A stretch of 64,000 bases of DNA, taken from contig JANRIQ010000027.1 of the NCBI GenBank assembly GCA_033764775.1, forward strand, positions 1-64,000. The letters are read 5' to 3'. Below the pieces are notes generated by a model, which was given only the letters and a program-made list of their open reading frames with translations, made no database searches and had not been told where the DNA came from. The DNA comes from JAWXCE01 sp033764775. Lineage in GTDB: Bacteria; Pseudomonadota; Alphaproteobacteria; Rhizobiales; Rhodomicrobiaceae. The position numbers and the translations under genes are program-made. This document shows, piece by piece, positions 1 to 8,935 of the stretch (position 1 is its first letter; each line of letters opens with the position of its first letter).

Positions 1-2653
1 TGAGCGCCCTGGTGTTGCAGCGGCCGGCGAAATCGGAGAGGTCGCGGAAGCGCCCCGCCAAGATGCGCTCGGCCATCAGGCTCTCGACCGCCTGCGCGCC
101 GATGTTCTTGAGCGCCGCCAGCGAATAGCGGATGGCGCCACGCTCCTTGCCTGCCCGCGGCGGGTCGGCAAGGAAATCCACCTCGGACGTGTTCACGCAC
201 GGGGGCAGAAGCGCGATGCCCGACTTCTTGGCTTCGGACGCGTACATGGCGAGCTTGTCGGTGTTGCCCATGTCGAGCGTCATGGAGGCGGCCAGGAACT
301 CCTCGCGGAAGTTCGCCTTCAGGTAGGCCGTGTGGTAGCTGACCAGCGCATAGGCGGCAGCATGGCTTTTGTTGAAGCCGTAGCCGGCGAACTTGTCGAC
401 CAGCTCGAAAATGTACTCGGCCTCGGGCTTCCTGACGCCGTTCTTCATGGCGCCCTGGACGAAGCGGCTCTGCTGCTGCGCCATCTCCTTCTTGTCCTTC
501 TTGCCCATGGCGCGCCGCAGCAGGTCGGCCTCGCCGAGCGAGAAGCCCGCCATCACCTGGGCGATCTGCATTACCTGCTCCTGGTAGATGATGACGCCGT
601 AGGTCTCCTTCAGGATCGGCTCCAGCATGGGATCGGGATAGTCGATCGGCTCCTCGCCGTGCTTGCGGTGGATGTAGGTCGGTATGTTGTCCATGGGGCC
701 GGGGCGGTAGATCGCCACCATGGCGATGATGTCCTCGAAGAGGTCGGGCTTCAGCTTGCGCTAGCTCTCGCGCATGCCGGTGCTTTCAAGCTGGAACACG
801 CCGACTGTGTCGCCCTTGGACAAAAGCTCGTAGGTCGCCGGGTCGTCCAACTCAAGCTGGGCAAGGTTGATCTCGCGGCCCGAGGCGCGGATCATCTCCT
901 CGGCCTTGGCGAGCACGGTCAGCGTTTTGAGGCCGAGAAAATCGAACTTCACAAGCCCCGCCGGCTCCACCCATTTCATGTTGAACTGGGTGACGAGCAT
1001 TTCGGAGCGCGGATCGCGGTAGAGAGGCGTCAGTTCCACGAGCGGCCTGTCGCCGATGACGACGCCTGCCGCGTGGGTGGAGGCGTGGCGGTAAAGCCCT
1101 TCGAGCTTCTGCGCCACCTCCAGCATCTGCGCCACCACCGGTTCGCCGTCGCGGGCCTCCTGCAGCTTCGGCTCGCCAGCGATGGCCTCGGCCAGCGTGA
1201 CCGGATTGGCCGGATTGTTCGGCACCAGCTTGCACAGGCGGTCCACCTGCCCGTAAGGCATTTGCAGCACGCGGCCTACATCGCGCAGGCAGGCGCGCGC
1301 CTGCAGCTTGCCGAAGGTGATGATCTGGGCGACGCGGTCGCGGCCGTATTTGCGCACCACGTACTGAATGACCTCGTCGCGGCGGTCCTGGCAGAAGTCG
1401 ATGTCGAAATCGGGCATCGAGACGCGCTCGGGGTTGAGGAACCGCTCGAACAGCAGGCCGAAACGCAAGGGATCGAGGTCTGTGATCGACAGCGCCCACG
1501 CGGCGACCGAACCGGCGCCCGATCCGCGCCCTGGTCCGACGGGGATCCCTTGCGCCTTCGCCCATTGGATGAAGTCGGCGACGATGAGGAAGTAGCCGGG
1601 GAACTTCATGCGGATGATGACGTCCAGCTCGAAAGCGAGACGCGCGCGGTAATCCTCCGGCGTTTTGCCCGGCGTGAGCGGCCCGACGGCCAAGCGCTTC
1701 TCCAGCCCTTCAGCGGCCTGGCGGCGCAACTCGTCCGCTTCGGCCGCAAGCGCATCCGCGCCCTCGCCCGTGAAACGGGGCAGTATGGGCGCGCGCGTGA
1801 CGGGGCGGAAGGCGCAGCGGCGGGCGATCTCGACCGTGTTTTCCAGCGCCTCCGGCAAATCGGCGAACAGCGCGCACATCTGCGCGCGCGTCTTGAAGCT
1901 GTGCTCGGGCGTCAGGCGACGGCGGTCGTCCTCGGCCACATAGCGCCCTTCCGCGATGCACAGAAGCGCGTCGTGGGCGTCATAATCCTCGGCTTTCGGA
2001 AAAAACGCCTGGTTCGTCGCCACAATGGGCAGCGACCGGCGATAGGCGAGCGAGAGTAAGTCTGCTTCGACCCGCCGCTCGTCCGCGGCGCCGTGCCGCT
2101 GCACCTCGATATAGAGCCTGTCGCCGAAAACCTCGGCCAGCCGGGCGGCGATGTCCTCCGCCATGTCGGCGCGGCCCTCGGCCAGCAGGCGGTTAAGCGG
2201 CCCCTCGGGCCCGCCGGTCAGGCAGATGAGGCCAGCGGCATGCCGCGCCACGGCGTCCAGATCGACGCAGACGGCGCTCTCCATCGAAGGCTCCAAAAAA
2301 GCGGCGCTCGTCAGGCGCACCAAATTGGCGTAGCCCGGAGCGTCTTTGGCCAGGAGGGCGAGAGGCGCACGCAGCCGGTTGTCGCCGGGCGCGCCGGGCC
2401 GCCCGTTGCGTTGCGACAGCGCGAGCGGGAAGGCGACGTCGAGCGTGCAGCCTATGATGGGCTGGACGCCTTTTTCCGCCAAGGTCTCGGAGAATTCGAG
2501 CGCGCCGAACAGGTTGTTGCGGTCGGTGATGGCCACGGCTGGCTGGCGGTCGGCCTCGGCCAGATCGCGGATCTTCTTGATGGGCAGCGCGCCCTCAAGC
2601 AGGGAATACGCCGAGTGCACGCGCAGATGCACAAAGCCAGGCGATTTGGTCAT
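1..2653 (-). pseudogene. dnaE: DNA polymerase III subunit alpha, partial, with in-frame TAG
   Basis: Replicative DNA polymerase III alpha subunit. The reading frame starts at an ATG at 2653 with an N-terminal PHP domain (residues about 8-210), followed by the Pol3-alpha catalytic core: a PGRGSGAGS loop near residue 375 and the metal-binding PDFDIDF motif near residue 415. At 761-763 the frame meets a TAG after ...GMRES. Beyond it the same frame continues without a break to the window edge with clear DnaE sequence (RKLKPDLFEDIIAM, YRPGPMDNIP, GVIIYQEQVMQIA, GYGFNKSHAAAY). DnaE proteins have a hydrophobic residue at the interrupted position, and TTG to TAG is one base change. This is either a sequencing/assembly error or a true nonsense mutation; an essential gene would not tolerate the latter without suppression or a second dnaE. 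It is the last visible gene of the minus-strand run, 98 bp after lolD. Confidence 0.9.
761..763 (-). other. In-frame amber codon inside dnaE
   Basis: TAG on the minus strand at codon 631 of dnaE. Conserved DnaE coding sequence resumes in the same frame directly after it, so there is no frameshift, only a single stop codon. Confidence 0.9.
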
Positions 2654-2751
2654 GGGCGCACCACGTGAGTTTCCATGCGCGGAACTATGCCGCGATTCCC
2701 GCGCGGCCGCAGGGTGCGGCGCGGCCCAAATTGGCGCGCGTCCCCGCTTCC

Positions 2752-3537
2752 TTATTGCTCGTTCGCCGCGCGCGGGCGGAATGGCGCGCTGTGGGCCGGG
2801 CCAAAGGCGGGACGAGCCGCGAAACCGGAGCGCGGCGTCTCGTGCAGCAGCCCGTCCTCGAGGCGCAAGATGCGGTCCATGCGCTCGGCCAGCTCGAAAT
2901 TGTGCGTGGCGATGAGCGCGGCGAGGCCGGTCTGGCGGATGAATGCGGTCAATTGCTCGAACACGCGCTCGGCGGTCGGCGGGTCGAGGTTGCCGGTCGG
3001 CTCGTCGGCGAGAAGCAGGCGCGGGTGGTTGGCGACGGCGCGGGCGATGGCGACGCGCTGCTGCTCGCCGCCGGACAGCTCCGCCGGGCGGTGCACGCCG
3101 CGCTCCGCGAGGCCAAAGCCGGAGAGGAGATCACGCGCGCGGTGTTCGGCCTCCGAACGCGGGACGCCGGCGATCATCTGCGGGATGACGACGTTTTCAA
3201 GCGCGGAGAATTCCGGCAGCAGATGATGGAACTGGTAGACAAAACCGATCTGCGTGCGGCGCAGGCGCGTCCGCTCGCGGTCGGACAGGGCCACGCAGTC
3301 CTCATCCCCGATGACGACCGCGCCGCCCTGCGGCTTCTCCAGCAGGCCGATGATGTGGAGGAGGGACGATTTGCCCGAGCCGGACGGCCCGACGAGCGCC
3401 ACCGCTTGGCCGGGGTAAATATCGGCCGAGGCACCGCGCAGCACGTGCAACTCGCGCCCGCCCTGGCTGTAGGAGCGGTGCAGGTCGATGAGGCGGACGG
3501 CGGGCTTGACGATGCGCTGCTCCACGGGCGGCCTCAC
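2752..3537 (-). CDS. lolD: Lipoprotein-releasing ABC transporter ATP-binding protein LolD
   Basis: ATPase of the LolCDE-type complex that extracts outer-membrane lipoproteins from the inner membrane and hands them to LolA. The protein has Walker A (GPSGSGKSS), signature (LSGGEQQR), Walker B (LLLADEPTGNLD) and the switch histidine (ATHNFEL). It is about 261 aa, somewhat longer than usual because of a Pro/Arg-rich tail after the ABC domain. The start chosen is a GTG at 3537 that overlaps the lolC stop codon (GTGA), which implies translational coupling; a second GTG at 3525 is possible. It lies directly after the permease gene, the usual order in alphaproteobacteria. Confidence 0.93.
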   Translation of the reverse strand: MRPPVEQRIVKPAVRLIDLHRSYSQGGRELHVLRGASADIYPGQAVALVGPSGSGKSSLLHIIGLLEKPQGGAVVIGDEDCVALSDRERTRLRRTQIGFVYQFHHLLPEFSALENVVIPQMIAGVPRSEAEHRARDLLSGFGLAERGVHRPAELSGGEQQRVAIARAVANHPRLLLADEPTGNLDPPTAERVFEQLTAFIRQTGLAALIATHNFELAERMDRILRLEDGLLHETPRSGFAARPAFGPAHSAPFRPRAANEQ

Positions 3538-4805
3538 TCGTATCTGAGAGCTTCGACAGGGTCGAGGCGCGCGGCGCGCCACGAGGGGTAGAGGGTGGCG
3601 AGCACCGAGAGCGACAGCGCCATGGCGACGATGGCGGCGACTTCGTTCCAGTCGATCACCGCCGGCAGCTTGGTGAGGAAATAGACGCTCGACGGGAACA
3701 GGTGCGTGTTCGTCACCCACTGCACAAATTGGCGGATGGCCTCGATGTTCTGGCACACGACGACGCCGAGCGCGAGGCCGGCGATGGTGCCGACCACGCC
3801 GATGCTGGCCCCCGTCACGAAAAACACCCGCATCACCGCGCCGCTCGTCGCGCCCATGGTCCGCAGGATCGCGATGTCTCGCCCCTTGTCCTTCACCAGC
3901 ATGATCATGCCGGAAATGATGTTGAGCGCAGCAACCAGAACGATCAGGGTCAGAATCATGAACATCACGTTCCGTTCGACTTGCAGCGTGTTGTAAAACG
4001 TGGCGTTGCGTTGTCGCCAATCGTTCATCACGATGTCGGGCCCGGCGGCGGCGCTCATGGCCGGCGTATACTCCTCCACGCGGTCGGGGTCGGCGACCAT
4101 CACTTCAAGCACGGTCGCCGAGTCGCCCAGATTGAAGAATTTCTGCGCTTCACCCATGGCGAGGAACGCGATGGATGAGTCGTACTCCGACATGCCGATC
4201 TCGAAGATGGCCGTCACAGGGTAGCGCTTGGTGCGCGGCGACGTGCCAAACGGGGTCGAGGCGCCGCGCGGGGCGATGAGCGTCACCTCGCCGCCGACCG
4301 TCACGTTCAGCGCGTTGGCGAGGCGCGACCCGATGGCGACGCCGCCCGCCGCGTCGAAGCCGTCGAGCGTGCCGAAAAAGATGTTCTTGGAGACCGCGTC
4401 GAGCGCCTGGATGTCCGCCTCGCGGATGCCGCGGATGACTGCACCGGTGGCGCTCGCCGGCGTCGAGATCATCGCCTGCCCCTCGATCACGGGCAGCGCC
4501 TGGGTGACGCCGGGCACGGTCAGCAGGCGCTTCACCACGTCGTCGTAGTCGGTGAAGGCGCGGGCGAGCGGGCGCGCGATCACGTGCCCGTTCAGGCCCA
4601 TGATCTTGTCGAACAACTCCTTGCGGAAGCCGTTCATCACCGACATGACGATGATGAGGGTTGCGACGCCGAGCATGATGCCGATGAACGAAAACCCGGC
4701 GATGACCGAGATGAAGCCTTCTTTGCGGCGCGCGCGCAGATAACGCGTGGCGAGCATCCATTCAAACGCGGAGAACGGCCGGATGTCGCTCGCGGCGGCT
4801 TTCAT
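3534..4805 (-). CDS. lolC: Lipoprotein-releasing ABC transporter permease LolC/LolE
   Basis: Inner-membrane permease of the lipoprotein release system, 423 aa. The N-terminus has the family pattern FEWMLATRYLRARRKEGFIS followed by a first membrane helix (GIMLGVATLIIVMSVMNGF). A large periplasmic MacB-like domain spans residues about 50-270, and three membrane segments plus the C-terminal FtsX motif (TLYPSWRAARLDPVEALRYE) complete it. Many alphaproteobacteria have a single LolC/E-type gene (sometimes called LolF) that works as a homodimer; only one is seen here. Its ATG at 4805 overlaps the proS stop (ATGA), so it is coupled to proS upstream and to lolD downstream. Confidence 0.93.
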   Translation of the reverse strand: MKAAASDIRPFSAFEWMLATRYLRARRKEGFISVIAGFSFIGIMLGVATLIIVMSVMNGFRKELFDKIMGLNGHVIARPLARAFTDYDDVVKRLLTVPGVTQALPVIEGQAMISTPASATGAVIRGIREADIQALDAVSKNIFFGTLDGFDAAGGVAIGSRLANALNVTVGGEVTLIAPRGASTPFGTSPRTKRYPVTAIFEIGMSEYDSSIAFLAMGEAQKFFNLGDSATVLEVMVADPDRVEEYTPAMSAAAGPDIVMNDWRQRNATFYNTLQVERNVMFMILTLIVLVAALNIISGMIMLVKDKGRDIAILRTMGATSGAVMRVFFVTGASIGVVGTIAGLALGVVVCQNIEAIRQFVQWVTNTHLFPSSVYFLTKLPAVIDWNEVAAIVAMALSLSVLATLYPSWRAARLDPVEALRYE

Positions 4806-6196
4806 CGCTTTCCGCTCCCTTTTTTGGCGACCCGTGCCGCCTGCTTCTCCGCCGCCGCCTCCATGGCGCGAACGGGCGCGGCCGGCGCCAGCATTTTCAC
4901 CGCGTCGGCGGGCGTCGCCATGACGCGCTCGCCCGTCGCCCGATTCTTCACCTCGACCTCGCCCGCCGCGAGGCTTTTCGGCCCGACGATCACCTGCCAA
5001 GGCAGGCCGATCAAATCCATCGTCTTGAACTTGCCGCCCGCCCGCTCGTCCGTGTCGTCATAGAGCACGTCGGCGCCGGCCGCATGCAGGCTCTCGTAAA
5101 TTTCGCGGCAGGCGCCGTCGGAGGCCGCATCGCCGACCTTCAGATTGATCAGTCCGACCTTGAACGGCGCAACCGCCTCCGGCCAGACGATGCCCGCCTC
5201 GTCGTGGCTCGCCTCAATGATGGCCCCCGCCAGCCGCGACACGCCGACGCCGTAGGAGCCGCCCTGGGCCGTCACCAGCGCGCCGTCCGGCCCTTGCACC
5301 TGGCATTTCATGGGCTGGGAGTACTTCGTGCCGAAAAAGAAGATATGCCCGACCTCGATGCCGCGCGCCGACACGCGCTTGTCATCCGGCAGGGACGCGA
5401 ACCGCGCCGCGTCGTGCATCTCCGATGTGGCGGCGTATTTGCCCGTCCATCTCGCCACTTCAGCGGACAAATCGGCGTCGTAGTCGATATCCTCGGGCGG
5501 CGCGGGCATGTCGATGAGGTCGCGATGGCAATAGACCTCGCTCTCCCCCGTCTGCGCGAGCACGATGAACTCGTGAGAGAGATCGCCGCCTATCGGCCCG
5601 GTGTCCGCCTTCATCGGAATGCCCTTCAGCCCCATGCGTGAGAATGTGCGCAAATAAGCCAGGAACATTTTGTTGTAGGAATGGCGCGCGGCTTCTTCGG
5701 TGAGGTCGAAGGAGTAGGCGTCTTTCATCAGGAATTCGCGGCCGCGCATCACACCGAAGCGCGGGCGCACCTCGTCGCGGAACTTCCACTGGATGTGATA
5801 GAGCGTGCGCGGGAGATCGCGGTAGGACTTCACCCCGTCGCGAAAGATCTGCGTGATCTGCTCCTCGTTCGTCGGCCCGTAGAGCATGTCGCGCTCGTGG
5901 CGGTCCTTGATGCGCAGCATTTCAGGGCCGTAGGCGTCATAGCGGCCGCTCTCGCGCCAGAGGTCGGCGAGTTGGATGGTCGGCATGAGCACCTCGATCG
6001 CGCCGGTGCGATCCTGCTCCTCTCGGACGATGCGCTCGATCTTTTTCAAGACGCGTAAGCCGAGCGGCAGCCACGAATAGATGCCCGCGCTCGCCTGACG
6101 GATCATTCCCGCGCGCAGCATGAGCCGATGCGAGACGATCTCGGCCTCTTTCGGGTCGTCGCGCAAAATGGGGAGAAAAAAGCGGCTTAATCTCAT
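4802..6196 (-). CDS. proS: Prolyl-tRNA synthetase
   Basis: Charges tRNA-Pro with proline. Class II synthetase signatures are visible: motif 1 around SAGIYSWLPLGLRVLKK, motif 2 (KFRDEVRPRFGVMRGREFLMKD), motif 3 (GGSYGVGVSRLAGAIIE) and a C-terminal anticodon-binding domain (KTMDLIGLPWQVIVG). At 464 aa it is the compact alphaproteobacterial form without the large editing insertion of E. coli ProS, and it has a lysine-rich C-terminal tail of about 25 residues. The start is the ATG at 6196. Upstream is a roughly 380-bp gap before the DUF1467 gene, so proS may have its own promoter there, although I could not identify a convincing one. Confidence 0.95.
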   Translation of the reverse strand: MRLSRFFLPILRDDPKEAEIVSHRLMLRAGMIRQASAGIYSWLPLGLRVLKKIERIVREEQDRTGAIEVLMPTIQLADLWRESGRYDAYGPEMLRIKDRHERDMLYGPTNEEQITQIFRDGVKSYRDLPRTLYHIQWKFRDEVRPRFGVMRGREFLMKDAYSFDLTEEAARHSYNKMFLAYLRTFSRMGLKGIPMKADTGPIGGDLSHEFIVLAQTGESEVYCHRDLIDMPAPPEDIDYDADLSAEVARWTGKYAATSEMHDAARFASLPDDKRVSARGIEVGHIFFFGTKYSQPMKCQVQGPDGALVTAQGGSYGVGVSRLAGAIIEASHDEAGIVWPEAVAPFKVGLINLKVGDAASDGACREIYESLHAAGADVLYDDTDERAGGKFKTMDLIGLPWQVIVGPKSLAAGEVEVKNRATGERVMATPADAVKMLAPAAPVRAMEAAAEKQAARVAKKGSGKR

Positions 6197-6399
6197 GCGG
6201 CGATGCGCCCTCGCGTGACGTTTCCTTGCAAGCGTGTTAAACAGTTATCGAGCGCTTAGCAATCATCGCTCCGTCGCCCGGGTCCAACATTCCCACAGGC
6301 CGGGCGCGCGGACAAAACGCCACGTCGCCCAAGTTAACAAACAGGTGACAAGCCCTGCGTTTTTGACTACCCTGCCCTTCGCGAAATGCATACATGTGT

Positions 6400-6573
6400 T
6401 CGCGTGGAACGTCACCGCAAGGGAGAGCGGATTGCGCAAGTTTTGCGGAGAATGGTCCAAGTCTGGGGAGTAATGCTCAACCGCAGGAGCCGAAGGCGAC
6501 CACCGCCTGAGGTACAACAAACCCTGTTATAAAAACACTGATTATGGCGGGCCTCAAAACCCGTCATTTTATT
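6400..6573 (+). ncRNA. Candidate small RNA (unassigned)
   Basis: Speculative. On the plus strand a TTGACT hexamer (6364-6369) lies 17-18 bp before a weak AT-containing -10 region near 6388-6396. About 150 nt further on, an 8-bp stem with one G-U pair ends in a T-rich tract. The interval contains further self-complementary pieces, for example TTTGCGG pairing with CCGCAGG around a loop that includes CAAGTCTGGGGAG, and a GCC-GAA-GGC mini-hairpin. It lies antisense to nothing annotated. Length and position would suit a 6S-like or trans-acting sRNA, but I do not recognise a known family. Confidence 0.25.
6544..6573 (+). terminator. Rho-independent terminator-like hairpin
   Basis: Stem 6544-6551 pairs with 6560-6567 (ATGGCGGG with CCCGTCAT, one G-U pair) around an 8-nt loop, followed by TTTATTTTG. 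Read on the plus strand this has the form of an intrinsic terminator; on the minus strand no T-tract follows the stem. No plus-strand protein gene ends here, which is why a small RNA is suspected. Confidence 0.45.
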
Positions 6574-6576
6574 TTG

Positions 6577-6792
6577 TCAGATCGGCAACCGATCGAGAAG
6601 ACGGTTGTCCACAACCCAATAGATGCCTGCGAAAATGACGAGCGAAATCAGCGTTGTGACGCCCGCCAGCGCCCAAAGGCTGTAAACGCGGCGCCCGCGG
6701 CCGGCGCGGTCGCTCGCGGCGAAGGGGAGCGCGGCGAACCACACCAACCACCACACGATGAAAAAGACGCCGATGCCGAGCGTCCACGTCAT
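6577..6792 (-). CDS. DUF1467 family small membrane protein
   Basis: A 71-aa protein with two predicted membrane helices (residues about 3-25 and 40-62) separated by a short basic loop (ASDRAGRGRR). It matches the DUF1467 pattern found in alphaproteobacteria, where the gene commonly sits between the methylmalonyl-CoA epimerase gene and proS, as here. Its ATG at 6792 overlaps the epimerase stop codon (6789), so translation is coupled. Function unknown. Confidence 0.88.
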   Translation of the reverse strand: MTWTLGIGVFFIVWWLVWFAALPFAASDRAGRGRRVYSLWALAGVTTLISLVIFAGIYWVVDNRLLDRLPI

Positions 6793-7193
6793 GCCTGTTC
6801 AAGCTCCACCAGCGTGCCGAAAAAGTCCTTCGGGTGCAAAAACAACACCGGCTTGCCATGGGCGCCGATCTTGGGCTCGCCGCCGCCGAGGATGCGCGCG
6901 CCTTGCGCCGCGAGCGCATCGCGGGCGGCGATGATGTCGTCGACCTCGTAGCAGATGTGGTGGATGGCTCCGCCCGGGTTTTTCTCCAGGAAGCCGGCGA
7001 TGGGAGAGGCGTCGCCGAGCGGCTCCAACAGTTCGATCTTGGTGTTCGGCAGCTCGATGAAGATGGTCGAGACGCCGTGATCCGGTTGCGCCACGATCTC
7101 CGACACGCTGGCGCCAAGCTTGGCGCGATAGACCTCCGCCGCCTGCGCCAGACTCGGCACGGCGATGGCGACATGGTTCAGGCGGCCGATCAT
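6789..7193 (-). CDS. mce: Methylmalonyl-CoA epimerase
   Basis: VOC-fold enzyme interconverting the (S) and (R) epimers of methylmalonyl-CoA, between propionyl-CoA carboxylase and methylmalonyl-CoA mutase. At 134 aa it is full length. Expected metal ligands are visible: His in LNHVAIAV, His in GAIHHICYEV and Glu in TLVELEQA. Its relevance fits the propionyl-CoA synthetase-type gene at 60828 and, in C1 organisms, the ethylmalonyl-CoA or serine cycle. It lies 22 bp after RNase J and overlaps the DUF1467 gene by 4 bp. Confidence 0.92.
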   Translation of the reverse strand: MIGRLNHVAIAVPSLAQAAEVYRAKLGASVSEIVAQPDHGVSTIFIELPNTKIELLEPLGDASPIAGFLEKNPGGAIHHICYEVDDIIAARDALAAQGARILGGGEPKIGAHGKPVLFLHPKDFFGTLVELEQA

Positions 7194-7215
7194 GAGCGTT
7201 CTCCCTTTCGCGGCG

Positions 7216-8895
7216 TCAAACGATGGAAACCATCACCGAGCATACCGTCTTTTTGCCCCAGACCCCAGCGATGGCCGAACGCACCGACCGGCGGATCGCC
7301 TCCTCCACGAGCTCGGCGTCTTTGCGACGGGCGCGCGGAATGCTGGTCAAAGCGCCGTGGATGGCTTTTTCGATGACCTCGTCAATCGGCTCGCCGTCGT
7401 CGTCCTCCTCGGGCACGCCGCAGGTCACCCAATCCGGGTCGGCGGCCAGATCGCCGTCGCGGCGCAGGACGAGCGCGACCGTCACCGCGCCCGCAAAGCT
7501 CAGCTTACGGCGCTCCTGCACGGGGCCGTCCTCCGACGGGGCGATCAGCTCGCCGTCGCGGTAGACCCGGCCGACCGGCGCCTCGTCCACGATCTCCGGC
7601 TCGCCCGGCAACAGCCGCACGATATGGCCGTTGCGCACGCCGCCGAGCGCTTTCAGGCCGTTCTCGCGGGCGAAGCGCACATGCTCCTCCAGATGGCGCG
7701 GCTCGCCATGCACGGGGATGAGCGTTTTCGGCTTCGCCCACCCATACATCTTTTGCAGTTCCCCCCGGCGCGGATGGCCGGAGGTGTGCACGGGCGTCGC
7801 GTCATCCCCGGTGATGACCTCAACGCCCTGGTCGGCAAGGTTGTTCTGAACCCGCAGCACCGCGTTCTCGTTGCCCGGGATGGTGCGGCTGGAGAAGACA
7901 ACCGTGTCGCCGCGGTTCAGCGTAATGCGCGGATGCTCGTCCTCAGCGATGCGGGCGAGCGCGGCGCGCGGCTCGCCCTGGCTGCCGGTGCACAGAAGCG
8001 CGACCTTGTCGTTCGGCAAATAGCCGAATTCGTCCTCGGTGCGGAACTCGAACCCAGCGGGCCACAGACCGCTCTCGCGCGCCGCCTCCACCACCCGGTG
8101 CATGGCGCGGCCTGAGAGCACAAGCTCGCGCCCCGCCGCTTTCGCCGCCTTCGCCACGGCAAGCAGCCGCGCGGCGTTCGAGGCGAAAGTGGTGACGGCG
8201 ACGCGGCCTTGCGCGCCGGCGATGATCATCCCCAATCCGCGCTCCACGTCGGCCTCCGAGCCGGTGTGCCCCTCCGAGAGCACGTTGGTGCTGTCGCAGA
8301 TCATTACGTCGACGCCCTCGCGGCCAAGCGCCTCGATCTTGGCCGTGTCCGTCGCCCAGCCGAGCCCGGGCGCGGGGTCGAGCTTCCAGTCGGCGGTGTG
8401 GAAGACGACGCCGCCGCCATGGCGGAAAATCACGCCGCTTGTCTCAGGGATCGAGTGGGCCATGTTGACCAGTTCCAGATCGAACGGGGCGATGCTGAAG
8501 CGCGCTCCGGCCTCCACCACCCGCAGCGGAACCTCGTTGCGCCACGGCCGGTCGTGCAGCTTCGATTTCAGCATTTCGAGCGTGAAACGCGTTCCATAGA
8601 CGGGGACGCGCAGGCGCGGCCACAGATAGGGCATGGCGCCGAAATGGTCTTCATGCGAGTGGGTGAGCAGAATGCCCACCAAATTGGCGCGCTCCTCCTC
8701 GATGAAGCGCAGATCGGGAAGCACCAGATCGACGCCGGGCTCTCGGTCGTCGGGGAACGTGACTCCTAGATCCACCATGAGCCACTTGCGGTTCGCATCA
8801 TCGCCGACGCCGTAGAGATAGACGTTCATCCCGATTTCGCCCACGCCGCCGAGGGCGAGGAAAACCATCTCGGACTTGGCGGGCGTCAGGGGCAT
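7216..8895 (-). CDS. rnj: Ribonuclease J
   Basis: Metallo-beta-lactamase/beta-CASP ribonuclease with endo- and 5'-3' exonuclease activity, acting in mRNA decay and rRNA maturation. The zinc-binding motif HSHEDH sits near residue 80, preceded by LALGGVGEIGMN. Beta-CASP features (CDSTNVLSEGHT, LCTGSQGEPRAAL, IPGNENAV) and the HTSGHPRRGEL and PVHGEPRHLEEH blocks follow. I chose the ATG at 8895, preceded by GGAG at good spacing, rather than the GTG at 8901. The protein is about 559 aa, normal for alphaproteobacterial RNase J. It follows birA by about 40 bp in the same operon. Confidence 0.94.
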   Translation of the reverse strand: MPLTPAKSEMVFLALGGVGEIGMNVYLYGVGDDANRKWLMVDLGVTFPDDREPGVDLVLPDLRFIEEERANLVGILLTHSHEDHFGAMPYLWPRLRVPVYGTRFTLEMLKSKLHDRPWRNEVPLRVVEAGARFSIAPFDLELVNMAHSIPETSGVIFRHGGGVVFHTADWKLDPAPGLGWATDTAKIEALGREGVDVMICDSTNVLSEGHTGSEADVERGLGMIIAGAQGRVAVTTFASNAARLLAVAKAAKAAGRELVLSGRAMHRVVEAARESGLWPAGFEFRTEDEFGYLPNDKVALLCTGSQGEPRAALARIAEDEHPRITLNRGDTVVFSSRTIPGNENAVLRVQNNLADQGVEVITGDDATPVHTSGHPRRGELQKMYGWAKPKTLIPVHGEPRHLEEHVRFARENGLKALGGVRNGHIVRLLPGEPEIVDEAPVGRVYRDGELIAPSEDGPVQERRKLSFAGAVTVALVLRRDGDLAADPDWVTCGVPEEDDDGEPIDEVIEKAIHGALTSIPRARRKDAELVEEAIRRSVRSAIAGVWGKKTVCSVMVSIV

Positions 8896-8935
8896 CCACA
8901 CTCCGTAAGGTCAAAGGCCGCGCGGCGAACGATGG

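Larger units (their letters stand above)
6197..6576. other. 380-bp intergenic region between DUF1467 gene and proS
   Basis: No convincing protein gene on either strand; the two possible frames (plus 6234-6473, minus 6263-6520) resemble nothing I know. The stretch is AT-richer than its surroundings. It must hold any separate proS promoter (minus strand). It also contains a TTGACT -35-like box, several short inverted repeats and a plus-strand terminator-like hairpin, listed separately as a possible small-RNA unit. Confidence 0.6.

Noticed and set aside
332..2059. Long open frame on the plus strand opposite dnaE (575 codons)
   Set aside because: Its product is rich in His, Arg and Leu with no domain pattern, and it mirrors dnaE codons; a typical antisense shadow in GC-rich DNA.
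6234..6520. Two short overlapping frames in the proS upstream gap
   Set aside because: No ribosome-binding site, no similarity and overlap of each other on opposite strands; more likely untranslated RNA or promoter DNA.
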